Assembly: GCF_900880675.1 (NCBI RefSeq)
Contig: NC_044191.1
Coordinates: 36,125,924-36,189,923, forward strand
Length of the DNA stretch: 64,000 bases
Direction of reading: 5' to 3'
Source: Sparus aurata
Taxonomy: Eukaryota > Chordata > Actinopteri > Spariformes > Sparidae
Shown here: one piece after another, positions 46,818 through 58,925 of the stretch
Position numbering within the stretch: the stretch's first letter is position 1
How the letters are laid out: each line of letters begins with the position of its first letter
The notes under the pieces: generated by a model
Seen by the model: only the letters and a program-made list of their open reading frames with translations
The model's database searches: none
Told to the model about the DNA's origin: nothing
Position numbers and translations under genes: made by a program

Positions 46818-47221
46818 AAAATATATAATTTCTTATTATATATGAAGGAGGTAACTGTACCTAAAACTCTTGGTACCATATAATCATAATATATAGTGTT
46901 CAGTATGATATGTATTACGATATTTTTTTTAAAAGATGTCCATTAATAACTGTGTGCAACACTGCCCAAAACAGACCTCATCTGTGTTTGAGTCGAGCAT
47001 TGAGAATGAAACCAACAGCCAAGCCAAGTAATCAGAGGTAGAGTAAGGCGGGCCTTATGAGAATGAGCAGTATAACAGAACAATACAATGAGAAGGAGAG
47101 ATGATAGAATGCATTCATACTGGTTTCCCTTGATGGGATGATAGATATCTTTACAGTCCATCGCAGCATTTTTTGTATTGTAACATCCCTACTATTTATA
47201 TGAAAACATTACAGAACTTAC
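46818..47221. other. Intron of gene B between the transposon and exon 4
   Basis: AT-rich non-coding sequence; nothing recognised. Confidence 0.45.
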
Positions 47222-48436
47222 AGCTGATGATGCTTTTTGTTCTGAGGTCCTTCAGCTCAGCCTGCAGTGTGGTGATGTTTTCCTCTTGTTTTCTGATCTT
47301 TTCTATTTGAGCAAATGCAAATGTTTCTGTTGTGTAGCTGCACAGTTTGTCTTTGTAGGGTCTCAGTCTCATTTTATCCACCGTGTCCAGCAGCTCTGGG
47401 ATCTGCTGCTTGTCCTTGATGTTGAGAACAACAGATCTTCCTCCACAGCTCTGAAGGAGCTCCTGGATGTCTCTGTTTCCCTTTACAAAGTTAACAACAG
47501 CTGGAGCTGTAGGATCTGACTCCACAGTGAACAGAATCATGGTGAAGTCATTGACTCGAGAGCTGAATGTGTTCTGGATGGTCTTTAACTCACTCTTGTC
47601 TTCATCAGTGAGGGGACCCACAGGTAGGACCAGGATGAAGGCATGGACGCCCTCAGGATCACAGAGGGAGATACACCTGAGTGATTCCTTCATCACTTCC
47701 TCCTGAGGTTTTCCACACAAGGCAGGCAGCTCCACCAGGGAAACCCAACGTCCACACACCTCTCCCTGACTCTGAACACACTCTGATGAGTTGGAGACTG
47801 AAGGAAACTCTGTCTGACCTAAAATGGCCTCAGCTGCTGAAGTCTTCCCTGCTCCTCTCCTCCCACACAGAACCAGGTTTAAAGCTGCTCTCATGTCTTC
47901 AGACTTTGGTCTGATGGTCTCTTCACTGCAGGTGAGGAAGGCTCCTCTGTTTTCATGGACAATCTTCTCAATCTTCTGCATTAATGACTTGTGGTTGTCT
48001 TCAGACATGTTGTAGTGTCTTCCTCCACAGTCTTTAAGGAGCTCATTAACAGAGAAAGTCATTTCATTCCTGTCATGTGTGATGATGACCATCGAGTGTT
48101 TTAAAGCATCTTGACCAAACAAACTCAGGATGAACTTCAGAGTTTCTCTGTTCTTCTCTGGGAACTCAGAAGGTTTCACTAACAGCAGGAGAACATTTGG
48201 TCCAGGAGGACAAAGACTTACACACCTCTTCATCATTTCTCTCACAGCTTCCACAGACAGACTGAACATTTTTGTAGTTTTCACTAGAGTTAGAGGATTT
48301 CCTCTCCACTCTCCACACGTAGCCACACACTTCTTGGTTTTTTGGTTATAAAAAGCTTGGTCCCCGATGATGAAGTTACCAAGTCTGGTCTGTTTGTCCT
48401 CACTGTGTCCCAGCAGCACAATCCTGAATCCAGATG
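47222..48436 (-). CDS. Two-AIG1-domain exon (gene B, exon 4)
   Basis: A single 1215-nt exon encodes residues 240-644 with two AIG1 domains. The first begins RIVLLGHSEDKQTRLGN: its P-loop is lost (HSEDKQT). The AIG1 box is CPPGPNVLLLLVKPSEFPEK. The second has a good P-loop, GRRGAGKTSAAEAILG (from 431), but G3 reads ELPALCGK without Asp. Its AIG1 box is CDPEGVHAFILVLPVGPLTD and it is followed by CGGRSVVLN. The exon ends in a short coiled coil (EKIRKQEENITTLQAELKDL). Acceptor GTTGCAG/CATCTGG, donor AGCT/GTAAGT, both phase 1. The product probably acts as a regulatory or scaffold part of the multi-domain protein. Confidence 0.88.
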
Positions 48437-48829
48437 CTGCAACACAACAGAGAGAAAGATAAAATGACATTAGAGGCTGAACTCACCACACTTACACCAT
48501 AATATGAGCTGTAAAAGACTTTCATTAATTATTTTAACCTAATATTTCTCTTTGCTGTTATACATTTTGTACACTGGGTGTCAGTTGACTTCCATGGGAC
48601 TGAATTTACACCGAGCGTAATGCAGCCAGGTGGTTTACAGTTTTTGGTCGTGGCGTTTGCATGAAGTGTAGCAGTGGGTCAAATTTGGTTAAGCCACCCA
48701 GCTTTGGGTTTGACATCAAAGGATGAATATGAGACAAGAGATCAATATGTCAGCATCCATTTCCAGGTATTTACATCTAGATTTTAAAACACTTAGAAGA
48801 TTTTATTTGACACCTTTTGTTTGAACCCA
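48437..48829. other. Intron of gene B with block shared with gene A
   Basis: 48637-48695 resembles 17306-17367. Otherwise nothing recognised. Confidence 0.45.
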
Positions 48830-49310
48830 CCCATTATTCAAGTGAGCAAAATTAATGGAATATGTGACTGACAAATGTTTTTTGCTGCCCAGGTGTGTCG
48901 TATTCCATTGATTATTGAAACAATAAATAGCACTGAATGTCAACTCTCAGTTTCAGCTTTGGGTTTTGCCTTTGCAGACCACATTTATAGTTAGAAAGGT
49001 GTACAGCACAAAGACCACAAAGCTGTCTATAGGAAAAGTTCTGGGACATAGTTTTATGAACTGATGAGACAAAGATGAACATTTACCAAAGTGATGGAAA
49101 GGCTACTGTGTGGAGAAAGAAAGGATCTGCTCATGATCCCAAAGACACAAACTCAACTGTGAAACAAGGTGGAGGTAATATCATGGCTTCTTCTGGGATG
49201 GGCTCACTGATCATCATTGATGATGTAACACATGATGGCAGCAGCAAAACAAACTCAGAAGTCAGAAGATGGTCTAATTTGTGCCGCCACATTCTCAGAG
49301 TGAGCTGAAA
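48830..49310 (+). pseudogene. Tc1-like transposase fragment
   Basis: On the plus strand, DGKATVWRKKGSAHDPKDTN and STVKQGGGNIMASSGMGSLI resemble the central DDE region of Tc1-like transposases (typically ...YVWRK...TVKHGGGSVMVWG). The element lacks recognisable ends and carries frameshifts. The preceding non-coding part (48830-49060) matches the 5' region of the same kind of element. Confidence 0.65.
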
Positions 49311-50145
49311 AAATCTGTAACTTGTGTTTTGCGCTGCAGCTTCAGCAAAGCATCTCTCACTCCCGGTCAGTCGGCTCTGCGCCCCCCCCCCCCCCTTGCT
49401 GTACGTGGCGCGCGCACACTCATACACACTTTCATTACTTACGTTCATTTTTAAAAATTGCGTCAGCATTTTGCTTCAGGTGCGGGTTGGGCGTCGGTAT
49501 CAATTTAATGGGTCGGCTTGGGTGCGGAATGTAATTTGTGATACTGTCGGAAAATGGGTCGGATGCGGTTTTCAGTATGGCGGATACAGCTGGGTGCGGG
49601 TTTGCAAATAAGACCCGTGCAGGACTCTGTGCTACAGCCAGCAAAATGTCAATATGTGAACTGTTCCAAAAACGAAAGTGAAAGTAAAAAATTGCGCTCG
49701 CAGCAGTGAGTGACCCAGCTGTCTGTGTATCGTTGGCATGAGTGGAATGTAGGGAGAGTTGTATAAATGTGTATTTTGGATGTTTTCTTTCCACTAGTCT
49801 GAAAGAAGACATGTTATGGAAGCAAAATAGCCCAAAATGTTTTTGCCTGCCATGTCTCCCCCTTAAGGCTGCAACTAATGATGAACAGATGGTGTACCCT
49901 CCGAATCCATTTCATTTTTTATTACAGTTTAGCTTACAGTTTAATTATTTATTAAAAAATAAACTAATTCAACACAGGTAACCACTTTTGCTTCACTTCT
50001 TTGATGGCTCAGATGTATGCTGTAGTTGATTTTGTGTTTTCACCATTCGTATCTATACAACCAATGTGTTTGTGATTAAATTGTGTACAAGAGCACACAG
50101 TTCTTCTTAGATCTAGACTCTTAATTTTGCTTTCAAAGTGCACCA
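49311..50145. other. Intron of gene B with short poly(C), nothing coding
   Basis: A C-rich run lies at 49383-49395. No gene or repeat ends recognised. Confidence 0.35.
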
Positions 50146-50270
50146 GGTTGATGCATTTAACTTTAAAATGTTAAAAAAAAATCTTCCAGGGGAGCATGCC
50201 CCCCAACCCCCCTAGAGGGTCCAACATCCACCCACCACAGTCTCACATGATCCTGTGGGAAACACTGTAA
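50146..50270. repeat. hAT-like repeat end, related to 34968-35075
   Basis: Shares the TGATGCATTTAA and GGGGAGCATGCCCCCC words with 34968-35075 and ends GGGAAACACTG. Confidence 0.5.
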
Positions 50271-51581
50271 TTCTATAAATGGTCTGGAAGTACATCAACA
50301 TGACTAGCGTGAGAGTAAGCAGAGAGATTCAACCATACATGCTTGAGCTTCAGTCAAACTCAGATGAGGAATCTGTTGTGCATCTAGAGGTGGTAAGGAA
50401 CCAAGTACAAATACTTAGTTACTTTACTTAAGTAGATGTATCGTATATCTGTACTTTACTTTTGTATCTCTTTGACTTTCCCTCCCTACATCTGAACACA
50501 AATATCTGATGGATTATTTTATATTTGGTGTCATCACGCCGCCTTCCCAGCATCAGCAGACTGATGTGGACCAATCAGAGCACATCACGCACGGCAGACG
50601 CAGCGAGACGAGACAAAGACGTAAAAGCCGTAAGAAGGCGTAAACAGACAGAGAGGGAGACTGGAATGTGGAGAAAAGGCGTGTTAGTGTCTCGTATCTG
50701 CAGAGAGTTTCTGATTTTCTCTCTTTGTTGCTGCTCGGGACGCTTTACCAACCCAACATGTGTCTATTTGACGTCCTGGGAATGAGACTCAACAATCAAC
50801 TGTCTTTGTGGTGCGTTCAGGAACAGCTGGGACAAATCCTACTGATTCTACCTTTAACTTTAATAGTCTTTGAATTCTATTAATATGACGTGAGCTTCAG
50901 TTAGCTTTGAGCACAAATGTCCTTCAGAGGGAGTCTTTTTACTCTGATACTCTGAGTACATGTCAGAGCCTGTAATCTATTACTTTACTGGAGTAAACAA
51001 GCTGAATCAGTACTTCTACTTTTACCAGAGTCTGTTTTTACACCAGTATCTGAACTTCTACTGGAGGACAGGATGTGTGGACTCTTTACTCCTCTGTGTC
51101 TTTGACATAATGCCGACACAGTTGTTTTTTCACACTCTGTTGATAATGTTAATTTTTTAAGTTATTTTTTATTTCATTTTTAATGTTTTAAGACAAAATT
51201 CTGGCCATATCTGAAGTTCTGCCCTTTCAAACAATTTTTTACTTATGATCAAGATATTCTAAGGAAAATGCAGCATTAGTTCCTTTAATGTCTGCGTGTA
51301 TTTGCAGATGCAAAGTAGCTGAATCTGAATTCAACAGATGGTTGAATTGTGGGATGTGTTAAGATTCCTCCTGGACAAAATATGTCACCCAAAACTCTAT
51401 CTGCAAATGATTAGCATTGATAAATTTACTTACTGTGAGTTGAAGGGTCTTTAGCAGTGATTCCTGCAAGATGCAGCCCTGAAAATGATGACATCATTAA
51501 TTTGTTGTTTACTGTTCTAATATAATCAAAGATGATTTGTGTGGACAAAGTTTTCATTGTCAGAATTGTTTTTGTACTCAC

Positions 51582-52226
51582 CAGCAGCTTTAACAGCACT
51601 GATGATGGATGTCTGTGTTTCCTTTAGTTTGGGGCTTTGATGATCAGCTGGTAAAGATGATGTTGTGTCCTTGAACACATCACAGCTGATGTGATCTCCA
51701 TTATTCTCCTTTACAATTTGACCCAAACGTGTCATCATCTCTAATTGTTCAAGATTCTTCTGCCACAGAAATCTGAATCTACACATTCTGATCATGTCTT
51801 TCAGTGGTGGGTGCTCCAAGTATTTTTCCATCAGACCTGGACTCTCCTCTCTGGGTGTTGATATCAGAACCAGTGAATGATCAAATGATAGATCACTGAA
51901 TTTTTTAAGTACTGATTGCAGCCTTTGTTTGTGTTCCTCAGTGAAGTCTTCAGGCTGTAGAACCAGCAGGAACACATGAGGTCCAGGATCAGAGAGTCTC
52001 TCACAGGTTTCTACATGTTCTGTCAGTCTGTATTCAGACATGTTGGGATGCAGCAGATCTGGAGTGTTGATCAGAACTATTTTGCTTTTCTTTAACATCC
52101 CACTGACTGTCAGACAGCGGTCTGGTTCTTCCTCAGTGTTGAACACAGTTGTTCCCAGTATGAAGTTCCCCACTGAACTCCTCTGAGACCAGCTGTTCCC
52201 CAGCAGAACCACCCTCAGCTCAGACA
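51582..52226 (-). CDS. GIMAP/AIG1 pseudo-GTPase domain exon (gene B, exon 3)
   Basis: The 645-nt exon gives residues 25-239. The P-loop region is GNSWSQRSSVGNFILG with Arg in place of the catalytic Lys. G3 reads NTPDLLHP; the AIG1 box is DPGPHVFLLVLQPEDFTEEH. The C-terminal linker KETQTSIISAVKAA leads into exon 4. Acceptor TTTTCTCTCCAG, donor GTGAG, phase 1 at both ends. Length and sequence closely match the gene C exon at 1719-2363. With Arg in the P-loop and no G3 Gly, nucleotide hydrolysis is unlikely; a role in oligomerisation is inferred. Confidence 0.88.
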
Positions 52227-52299
52227 CTGGAGAGAAAAGGCAGAAAAGGACAAACACAGATTTGTATTTATTCAGTTATAGTTTCATTGCTGTTCAGTT

Positions 52300-52375
52300 A
52301 TTTATACTATATATAGTATATATATACTATATATTATATATATAGTATATATATTAGTATATATATATATACTAA
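52300..52375. repeat. AT-rich palindromic microsatellite (TATATAGTATAT)
   Basis: Repeated TATATAGTATATA words in the intron of gene B; absent from the paralogous intron of gene C. Confidence 0.85.
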
Positions 52376-52423
52376 TACTGTAAACTCAGAGTTCTTCAAT
52401 AGCAGGATGACAGTTTGACTCAC

Positions 52424-52477
52424 TGTTAGGTGGCAGGAACTCATAACTCCAGCTGCGCTTCAGAGGAAACAGATTAT
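52424..52477 (-). CDS. 54-nt phase-1 linker exon of gene B
   Basis: Acceptor ATTCACAG, donor GTGAGTC. Encodes NLFPLKRSWSYEFLPPN between junction residues. Same length and frame as the gene C exon 2519-2572. Confidence 0.8.
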
Positions 52478-52942
52478 CTGTGAATGTGAGGAAACAACAT
52501 ATGTTTACTTATTAACCTCTTTAAACTGTCACTGACCTTCTCACGACACTAACACTGTCAGCATTCATGCAGTCCTCTAAAACTTTGGGAAACATCTGAA
52601 ATGAACACATGGGAAACATCCAGACCCCGACATCATCATAACAGGAACCCAAGCGAAAAGTGAGTCTAGGACGACTCGGACTCGAAAAAACTTTGTTTTA
52701 TTTTCTTGCGCATCAACATTAAGAAAATGTCTGACCGTTTGCACAATGAATATAAAGGATGCTGGATCAATCACATCAAACTCTATCAGGTACCTGATAG
52801 GTCGGTCACCTGGTCATGTGAAAGTTACCTCAGCGCCTGCTGCACATGTTTAGTACAGTGTGTTGTGCTGAGTTTCATTCCAAAACACAAACATGTCTAT
52901 CAGGAATAAAACTCAGCTGATGTTCACTGTTAAACAACACAG
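52478..52942. other. Intron of gene B, paralogous to gene C intron
   Basis: 52708-52942 matches 7075-7260 across the point where gene C carries its pogo element, showing the empty site. Confidence 0.6.
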
Positions 52943-53289
52943 ACAACTGTCCACAAAATGTTCTGTTCAGTAGCCAATAACTAATAATATAAGCCAATAA
53001 TAAAATATATTTAATCATGATATTCATGCAAGCTAACTACAGAAAGGTGCCAGTTTTCATAAATTGTAGATATCGCTTGGAACAAAACTGTCCATGTTTA
53101 AATTCAACCACTTTATGAAATTGCAGTATATATATATATATAAGGGCTGGGACTTTATCGCGTTAATAAACGTTTTAAAAAACTACCAGGTGGAAACCTG
53201 GATAAAAGCACAGTTGTGTGCCACCTCAATGCCAAACGTTGCAGCTAGCACAGACAACACAGACAACGCTCCTAGCTCGAGCAGGCAGA

Positions 53290-53443
53290 CAGTGCGTTTA
53301 CATGACACTCAAGAAAACCAAATTACTGTGTTAGTCCGACTATGATAGGATTTTTAAGATGCATGTATACACCTTAGTCTGTCTAAGAAGCACAGTCGGA
53401 ACTATGGCTGTAATCCAGCTAAATTGTGCATGTAAATGCACTG
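53290..53443. mobile_element. 154-bp MITE with 15-bp inverted repeats
   Basis: CAGTGCGTTTACATG at 53290-53304 against CATGTAAATGCACTG at 53429-53443 (14 of 15 in reverse complement). Present again at 56854-57007 in unit 2. Confidence 0.65.
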
Positions 53444-53701
53444 AGTGTCACCAATCCACAATCGACAAGATGACAGGGTTAAGAGCCAAAATGAGTAAAT
53501 CCACAACTGACAAATGAATAAACGCACTGGTGAAGTGGATTGCAGTGAACTGTCGGCCACTCTCGGCGGTATCACAGATAGCGTCGACTGACCCAACTTA
53601 TGAACTGCCATGCAGAAAGATTCACGGTTCGGGGCGCGTATGTACCGTTCGGTTCATAGGCGCGCGAAACTTCTTTTTCTCATTTACTAACGAGGCAAAG
53701 T

Positions 53702-54100
53702 TTGTACATTCCAGAGCAGCAGGTGGCAGCACTGAGCTGGATGCCAATCACCAGTAATGCAATGCACCGCACAGTGTGCAAGCATTGTGCAACACGTGTT
53801 GTTTATGCTAACAGTAACATGACTAACATGTCAGCTCGTCTGCAAAGACATCATCCCAGTGAGACAACTGGCAGCGCAAGGAGGAAAGGGAGAGAGTCGA
53901 CAGGACAACTTCTGCTCCTGCAGCTTGACAGTGACGAGTCAGATGGGGCAACATGCATAACGAAAGGAGTGGTGTTTCATAGCCTAAGATATGCAGCCTT
54001 TTGCCGTGGTGGAGGGTGCAGGATTTTTTGTATGATTACAACACTCGAGCCGCAATTTAAAATAAAATCCCCTCCCGCAAACACTTCAGCAACATGGTAA
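53702..54100 (+). pseudogene. hAT transposase N-terminal remnant (BED-like finger), unit 1
   Basis: The 132-codon frame contains VCKHCATRVVYANSNMTNMS followed by ARLQRHHP, the C-x2-C and H-x4-H style of a BED zinc finger as in ZBED-type hAT transposases. The region is followed by a hAT-type terminus: 54445-54533 reads, in reverse complement, TAGGGGTGGAACGGTTCACA. It is truncated; no catalytic domain follows. Confidence 0.55.
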
Positions 54101-54539
54101 TTCCTGCACTTTATGAAGAGAGCTGACGAGGAATTGTTCAAGTTGTTTGACAGCCCATGTAGCGCTTACTAGTGATGGATGGACCTCCAGTTGAAAGTTT
54201 CCTAACTGTGGCTGCCCATTACATTATATTAGTGACAGTGAATAACTATTTGTTCTTAGCATTTGTTAAAATTCTTTGCCAAATAAATGAAAAGCATGTT
54301 GTAACTAGCAATATCTCCTCTCTTGCAGTGCAAGAATCTTCCCTACTTTTAACCTAAGACTGTCACAATGATGTATCAAATGTCAGACTGCCTCTTTCTT
54401 TCAGTTTTAACCTGACTACATGACATGATGGATTTTCCTAACCATCAGCGTATACCAAACCGAACCGAAAACTGTGACCACAAAACCGTGATATGAACCG
54501 AACCATGGATTTTGTGAACCGTTCCACCCCTAATAAATA

Positions 54540-54540
<1 letters not shown>

Positions 54541-54576
<36 letters not shown>

Positions 54577-54835
54577 GTGTGTGTGTATATATACGTATAT
54601 ATACATATATGTATATATATACACACACACACACATATATACACGTGTGTATGTGTGTATATATATACATATATGTATATATACACACACGTATATATAC
54701 ATATACATATACATTTATACACACATATATACATACATGTCTATATACATATGTGTATGTGTCTATATATGTATATATACATATAAACATGTATGTATAC
54801 ATACATACACACATACATACATACATACATACTTG
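54541..54835. repeat. Compound CT/AT/AC/ACAT microsatellite, unit 1
   Basis: (CT)n, (AT)n and mixed GT/AC/ATAC tracts. Long Tyr/Ile/His open frames on both strands are artefacts of this repeat. The core 54621-54658 is inverted in unit 2. Confidence 0.92.
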
Positions 54836-55359
54836 ACCCTACCAGGCCTGATTAGACTGGAATAATTGTAATCAGGTAAAACTGAAATTGTATCTTTCTC
54901 CTATTTCTGCTTTTTCAGGTTATTATATGTGTGTAACCTGTCACAGACACTCATACATTTACATTAAGTTTCCTGTAATATTGTATTGAATACAGCTGCA
55001 CCTGACAAAAACAACAGTGTCATCTACATCAGGTGTCCCATGAAATGAGTCACTGTTAGAGAAAAGTCCTGTGTGCCTGTTCAGAGGCAGCAGCTTGTGA
55101 TATGAATCTATCACCTTTAATGTTTTGTCGCCACCCAGAGGAACTCTGCTGGCTCTGCACCCTTTGAAATAAAAACACTTAGAACAAATCTAACAGCAGT
55201 TCAGTGAACTAGTTCCTTTACAAACTGCTTGCTGTGGTTTACTTTAGGTGTCCTGCTATAAGTCCTGTAGCAGATGATTCAGACATCACACTGTCTTATG
55301 TTGTGAATCCACCAAATGTTGTGTTCAGTCAAAGAGTAATAAAGTCTGAGTGGACTCAC

Positions 55360-55442
55360 CTGATGCTGCAGCCGCCATGACGTCACTCTGCTGGAAACAT
55401 CAGAGACTGGTTCAGCTGGAGAGCAGCTGCTGCAGTAACAAC
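55360..55442 (-). CDS. Duplicate first coding exon of gene B (proximal copy)
   Basis: 83-nt exon with acceptor CCTCCTGCAG and donor CATCAG/GTGAG; ATG at 55378-55376 opens MAAAAS plus one base. It is identical in structure to 58926-59008 and to gene C 7660-7742. Either copy can splice to 52477. Confidence 0.75.
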
Positions 55443-55927
55443 CTGCAGGAGGAATGATCAGAACATAAACCATCTCACACACCAGCCTGTTTACAGAGCT
55501 CACCTTCACAACTCCACTGGGGATTCAACCCAACAACCCATCAGCTGGATACAGCTGACAATGTGAAGGTTGTTATTATAATTTAACTTTTAAATCTATA
55601 GAATCATGTAACCTATGTAATTTGATCCTGAGTCTATAGTCTGTAAATTTTAAGGCTTTCTGAATAAATTATTCTTTAATATAGTTGAGCTACTTCAGTT
55701 TCCTTCCTAGATAAGAACTCCTACATCCACATGTATTGTAGGCTACACAGGTGTAGTGCTGCAGGAGCTCCACCGCGTTCTTCTCTTAAGTCAGGAAATA
55801 AAATGTTCACAGTTTACAAAATCTGGTTGAATGTAAAAATATTTAAGTCTTCCTTGTTTGGCATGTTTTGAACAAAGGTGAGCGTCTTCTCATCAGCAAA
55901 GCTCAACAGCTCTTCATGCACCACTTG

Positions 55928-56357
55928 TAGAGTTCTCAACGGGCCTGAAAATTACAATCCGACCCGCGGATTTTTAAGCCCGAACCCGACGCAGCCCGAC
56001 ACACCAGCATGAATTGTCTGCCCGAACCCGACCCGAACCCCACCTCCCGCGCGCCTGCATTGTTTTCCTCATACACTTGTTATCGTAACTTTACGCAGCG
56101 GCGTCAGGTCTGCGTCTGCCCCTCCCCATGAAGCAGCAGCCAGACTTACTCCTCACCACACGTGAACAGCGAGGATTCACAACAAACAATATATAATTTA
56201 CAATCTGCAAGAAATGTGTTTTATGAAATGTGTTTTATAAAAACCGGAAGCCCGAGGCCCGACCCGGCTCATTTGCGTATTTTTTCAGCCCGAACCCGGC
56301 CCGAACCTGCGGGTCCGGTCAGGTTTGTCGGGCCGGCCCGACCCGTTGAGAACTCTA
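55928..56357. mobile_element. hAT-type MITE with 16-bp perfect TIR, unit 1
   Basis: TAGAGTTCTCAACGGG at the left and its exact inverse at the right. Flanks ACCACTTG (55920-55927) and ATCACTTG (56358-56365). The paralogous site in the left duplicon (CGCCACTTGTTAC, near 8170) is empty, which proves the boundaries. Confidence 0.85.
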
Positions 56358-57265
56358 ATCACTTGTTATATTATGTGATGTAATCTGTATGTATTGAAAC
56401 CTGAGCCAACAAACTACTGAGCTGTACTGAAATGTGACATGTCCAGAGTTTCTGCTCTCACACTGTCAGTGAGAAAAACATCATGACAGAAGTGAGTAAA
56501 CTATCAACAACTGTCCACAAAATGTTCTGTTCAGTAGCCAATAACTAATAATATAAGCCAATAATAAAATATATTTAATCATGATATTCATGCAAGCTAA
56601 CTACAGAAAGGTGCCAGTTTTCATAAATTGTAGATATCGCTTGGAACAAAACTGTCCATGTTTAAATTCAACCACTTTATGAAATTGCAGTATATATATA
56701 TATATAAGGGCTGGGACTTTATCGCGTTAATAAACGTTTTAAAAAACTACCAGGTGGAAACCTGGATAAAAGCACAGTTGTGTGCCACCTCAATGCCAAA
56801 CGTTGCAGCTAGCACAGACAACACAGACAACGCTCCTAGCTCGAGCAGGCAGACAGTGCGTTTACATGACACTCAAGAAAACCAAATTACTGTGTTAGTC
56901 CGACTATGATAGGATTTTTAAGATGCATGTATACACCTTAGTCTGTCTAAGAAGCACAGTCGGAACTATGGCTGTAATCCAGCTAAATTGTGCATGTAAA
57001 TGCACTGAGTGTCACCAATCCACAATCGACAAGATGACAGGGTTAAGAGCCAAAATGAGTAAATCCACAACTGACAAATGAATAAACGCACTGGTGAAGT
57101 GGATTGCAGTGAACTGTCGGCCACTCTCGGCGGTATCACAGATAGCGTCGACTGACCCAACTTATGAACTGCCATGCAGAAAGATTCACGGTTCGGGGCG
57201 CGTATGTACCGTTCGGTTCATAGGCGCGCGAAACTTCTTTTTCTCATTTACTAACGAGGCAAAGT

Positions 57266-57664
57266 TTGTACATTCCAGAGCAGCAGGTGGCAGCACTGAG
57301 CTGGATGCCAATCACCAGTAATGCAATGCACCGCACAGTGTGCAAGCATTGTGCAACACGTGTTGTTTATGCTAACAGTAACATGACTAACATGTCAGCT
57401 CGTCTGCAAAGACATCATCCCAGTGAGACAACTGGCAGCGCAAGGAGGAAAGGGAGAGAGTCGACAGGACAACTTCTGCTCCTGCAGCTTGACAGTGACG
57501 AGTCAGATGGGGCAACATGCATAACGAAAGGAGTGGTGTTTCATAGCCTAAGATATGCAGCCTTTTGCCGTGGTGGAGGGTGCAGGATTTTTTGTATGAT
57601 TACAACACTCGAGCCGCAATTTAAAATAAAATCCCCTCCCGCAAACACTTCAGCAACATGGTAA
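57266..57664 (+). pseudogene. hAT transposase N-terminal remnant, unit 2
   Basis: Same frame as 53702-54100, offset 3564, with no visible differences in the protein. Confidence 0.55.
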
Positions 57665-58103
57665 TTCCTGCACTTTATGAAGAGAGCTGACGAGGAATTG
57701 TTCAAGTTGTTTGACAGCCCATGTAGCGCTTACTAGTGATGGATGGACCTCCAGTTGAAAGTTTCCTAACTGTGGCTGCCCATTACATTATATTAGTGAC
57801 AGTGAATAACTATTTGTTCTTAGCATTTGTTAAAATTCTTTGCCAAATAAATGAAAAGCATGTTGTAACTAGCAATATCTCCTCTCTTGCAGTGCAAGAA
57901 TCTTCCCTACTTTTAACCTAAGACTGTCACAATGATGTATCAAATGTCAGACTGCCTCTTTCTTTCAGTTTTAACCTGACTACATGACATGATGGATTTT
58001 CCTAACCATCAGCGTATACCAAACCGAACCGAAAACTGTGACCACAAAACCGTGATATGAACCGAACCATGGATTTTGTGAACCGTTCCACCCCTAATAA
58101 ATA

Positions 58104-58104
<1 letters not shown>

Positions 58105-58140
<36 letters not shown>

Positions 58141-58401
58141 GTGTGTGTGTATATATACGTATATATACATATATGTATATATATACACACATACACACGT
58201 GTATATATGTGTGTGTGTGTGTGTATATATATACATATATGTATATATACACACACGTATATATACATATACATATACATTTATACACACATATATACAT
58301 ACATGTCTATATACATATGTGTATGTGTCTATATATGTATATATACATATAAACATGTATGTATACATACATACACACATACATACATACATACATACTT
58401 G
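58105..58401. repeat. Compound microsatellite, unit 2, with inverted core
   Basis: Same layout as 54541-54835 but 58185-58224 is the reverse complement of 54621-54658 plus one extra GT. Confidence 0.92.
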
Positions 58402-58925
58402 ACCCTACCAGGCCTGATTAGACTGGAATAATTGTAATCAGGTAAAACTGAAATTGTATCTTTCTCCTATTTCTGCTTTTTCAGGTTATTATATGTGTGT
58501 AACCTGTCACAGACACTCATACATTTACATTAAGTTTCCTGTAATATTGTATTGAATACAGCTGAACCTGACAAAAACAACAGTGTCATCTACATCAGGT
58601 GTCCCATGAAATGAGTCACTGTTAGAGAAAAGTCCTGTGTGCCTGTTCAGAGGCAGCAGCTTGTGATATGAATCTATCACCTTTAATGTTTTGTCGCCAC
58701 CCAGAGGAACTCTGCTGGCTCTGCACCCTTTGAAATAAAAACACTTAGAACAAATCTAACAGCAGTTCAGTGAACTAGTTCCTTTACAAACTGCTTGCTG
58801 TGGTTTACTTTAGGTGTCCTGCTATAAGTCCTGTAGCAGATGATTCAGACATCACACTGTCTTATGTTGTGAATCCACCAAATGTTATATTCAGTCAAAG
58901 AGTAATAAAGTCTGAGTGGACTCAC

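Larger units (their letters stand above)
52943..56506. repeat. Direct tandem duplication, unit 1 (~3564 bp)
   Basis: Starts ACAACTGTCCACAAAATG at 52943 and repeats from 56507. Every sub-feature recurs at an offset of 3564, or 3566 after the microsatellite. The two units look nearly identical, so the event is recent or is an assembly artefact. Confidence 0.92.

Noticed and set aside
54493..54865. Frames of Tyr, Ile, His and Cys on both strands
   Set aside because: Translation of AT/AC/GT microsatellite; no biological coding signal.
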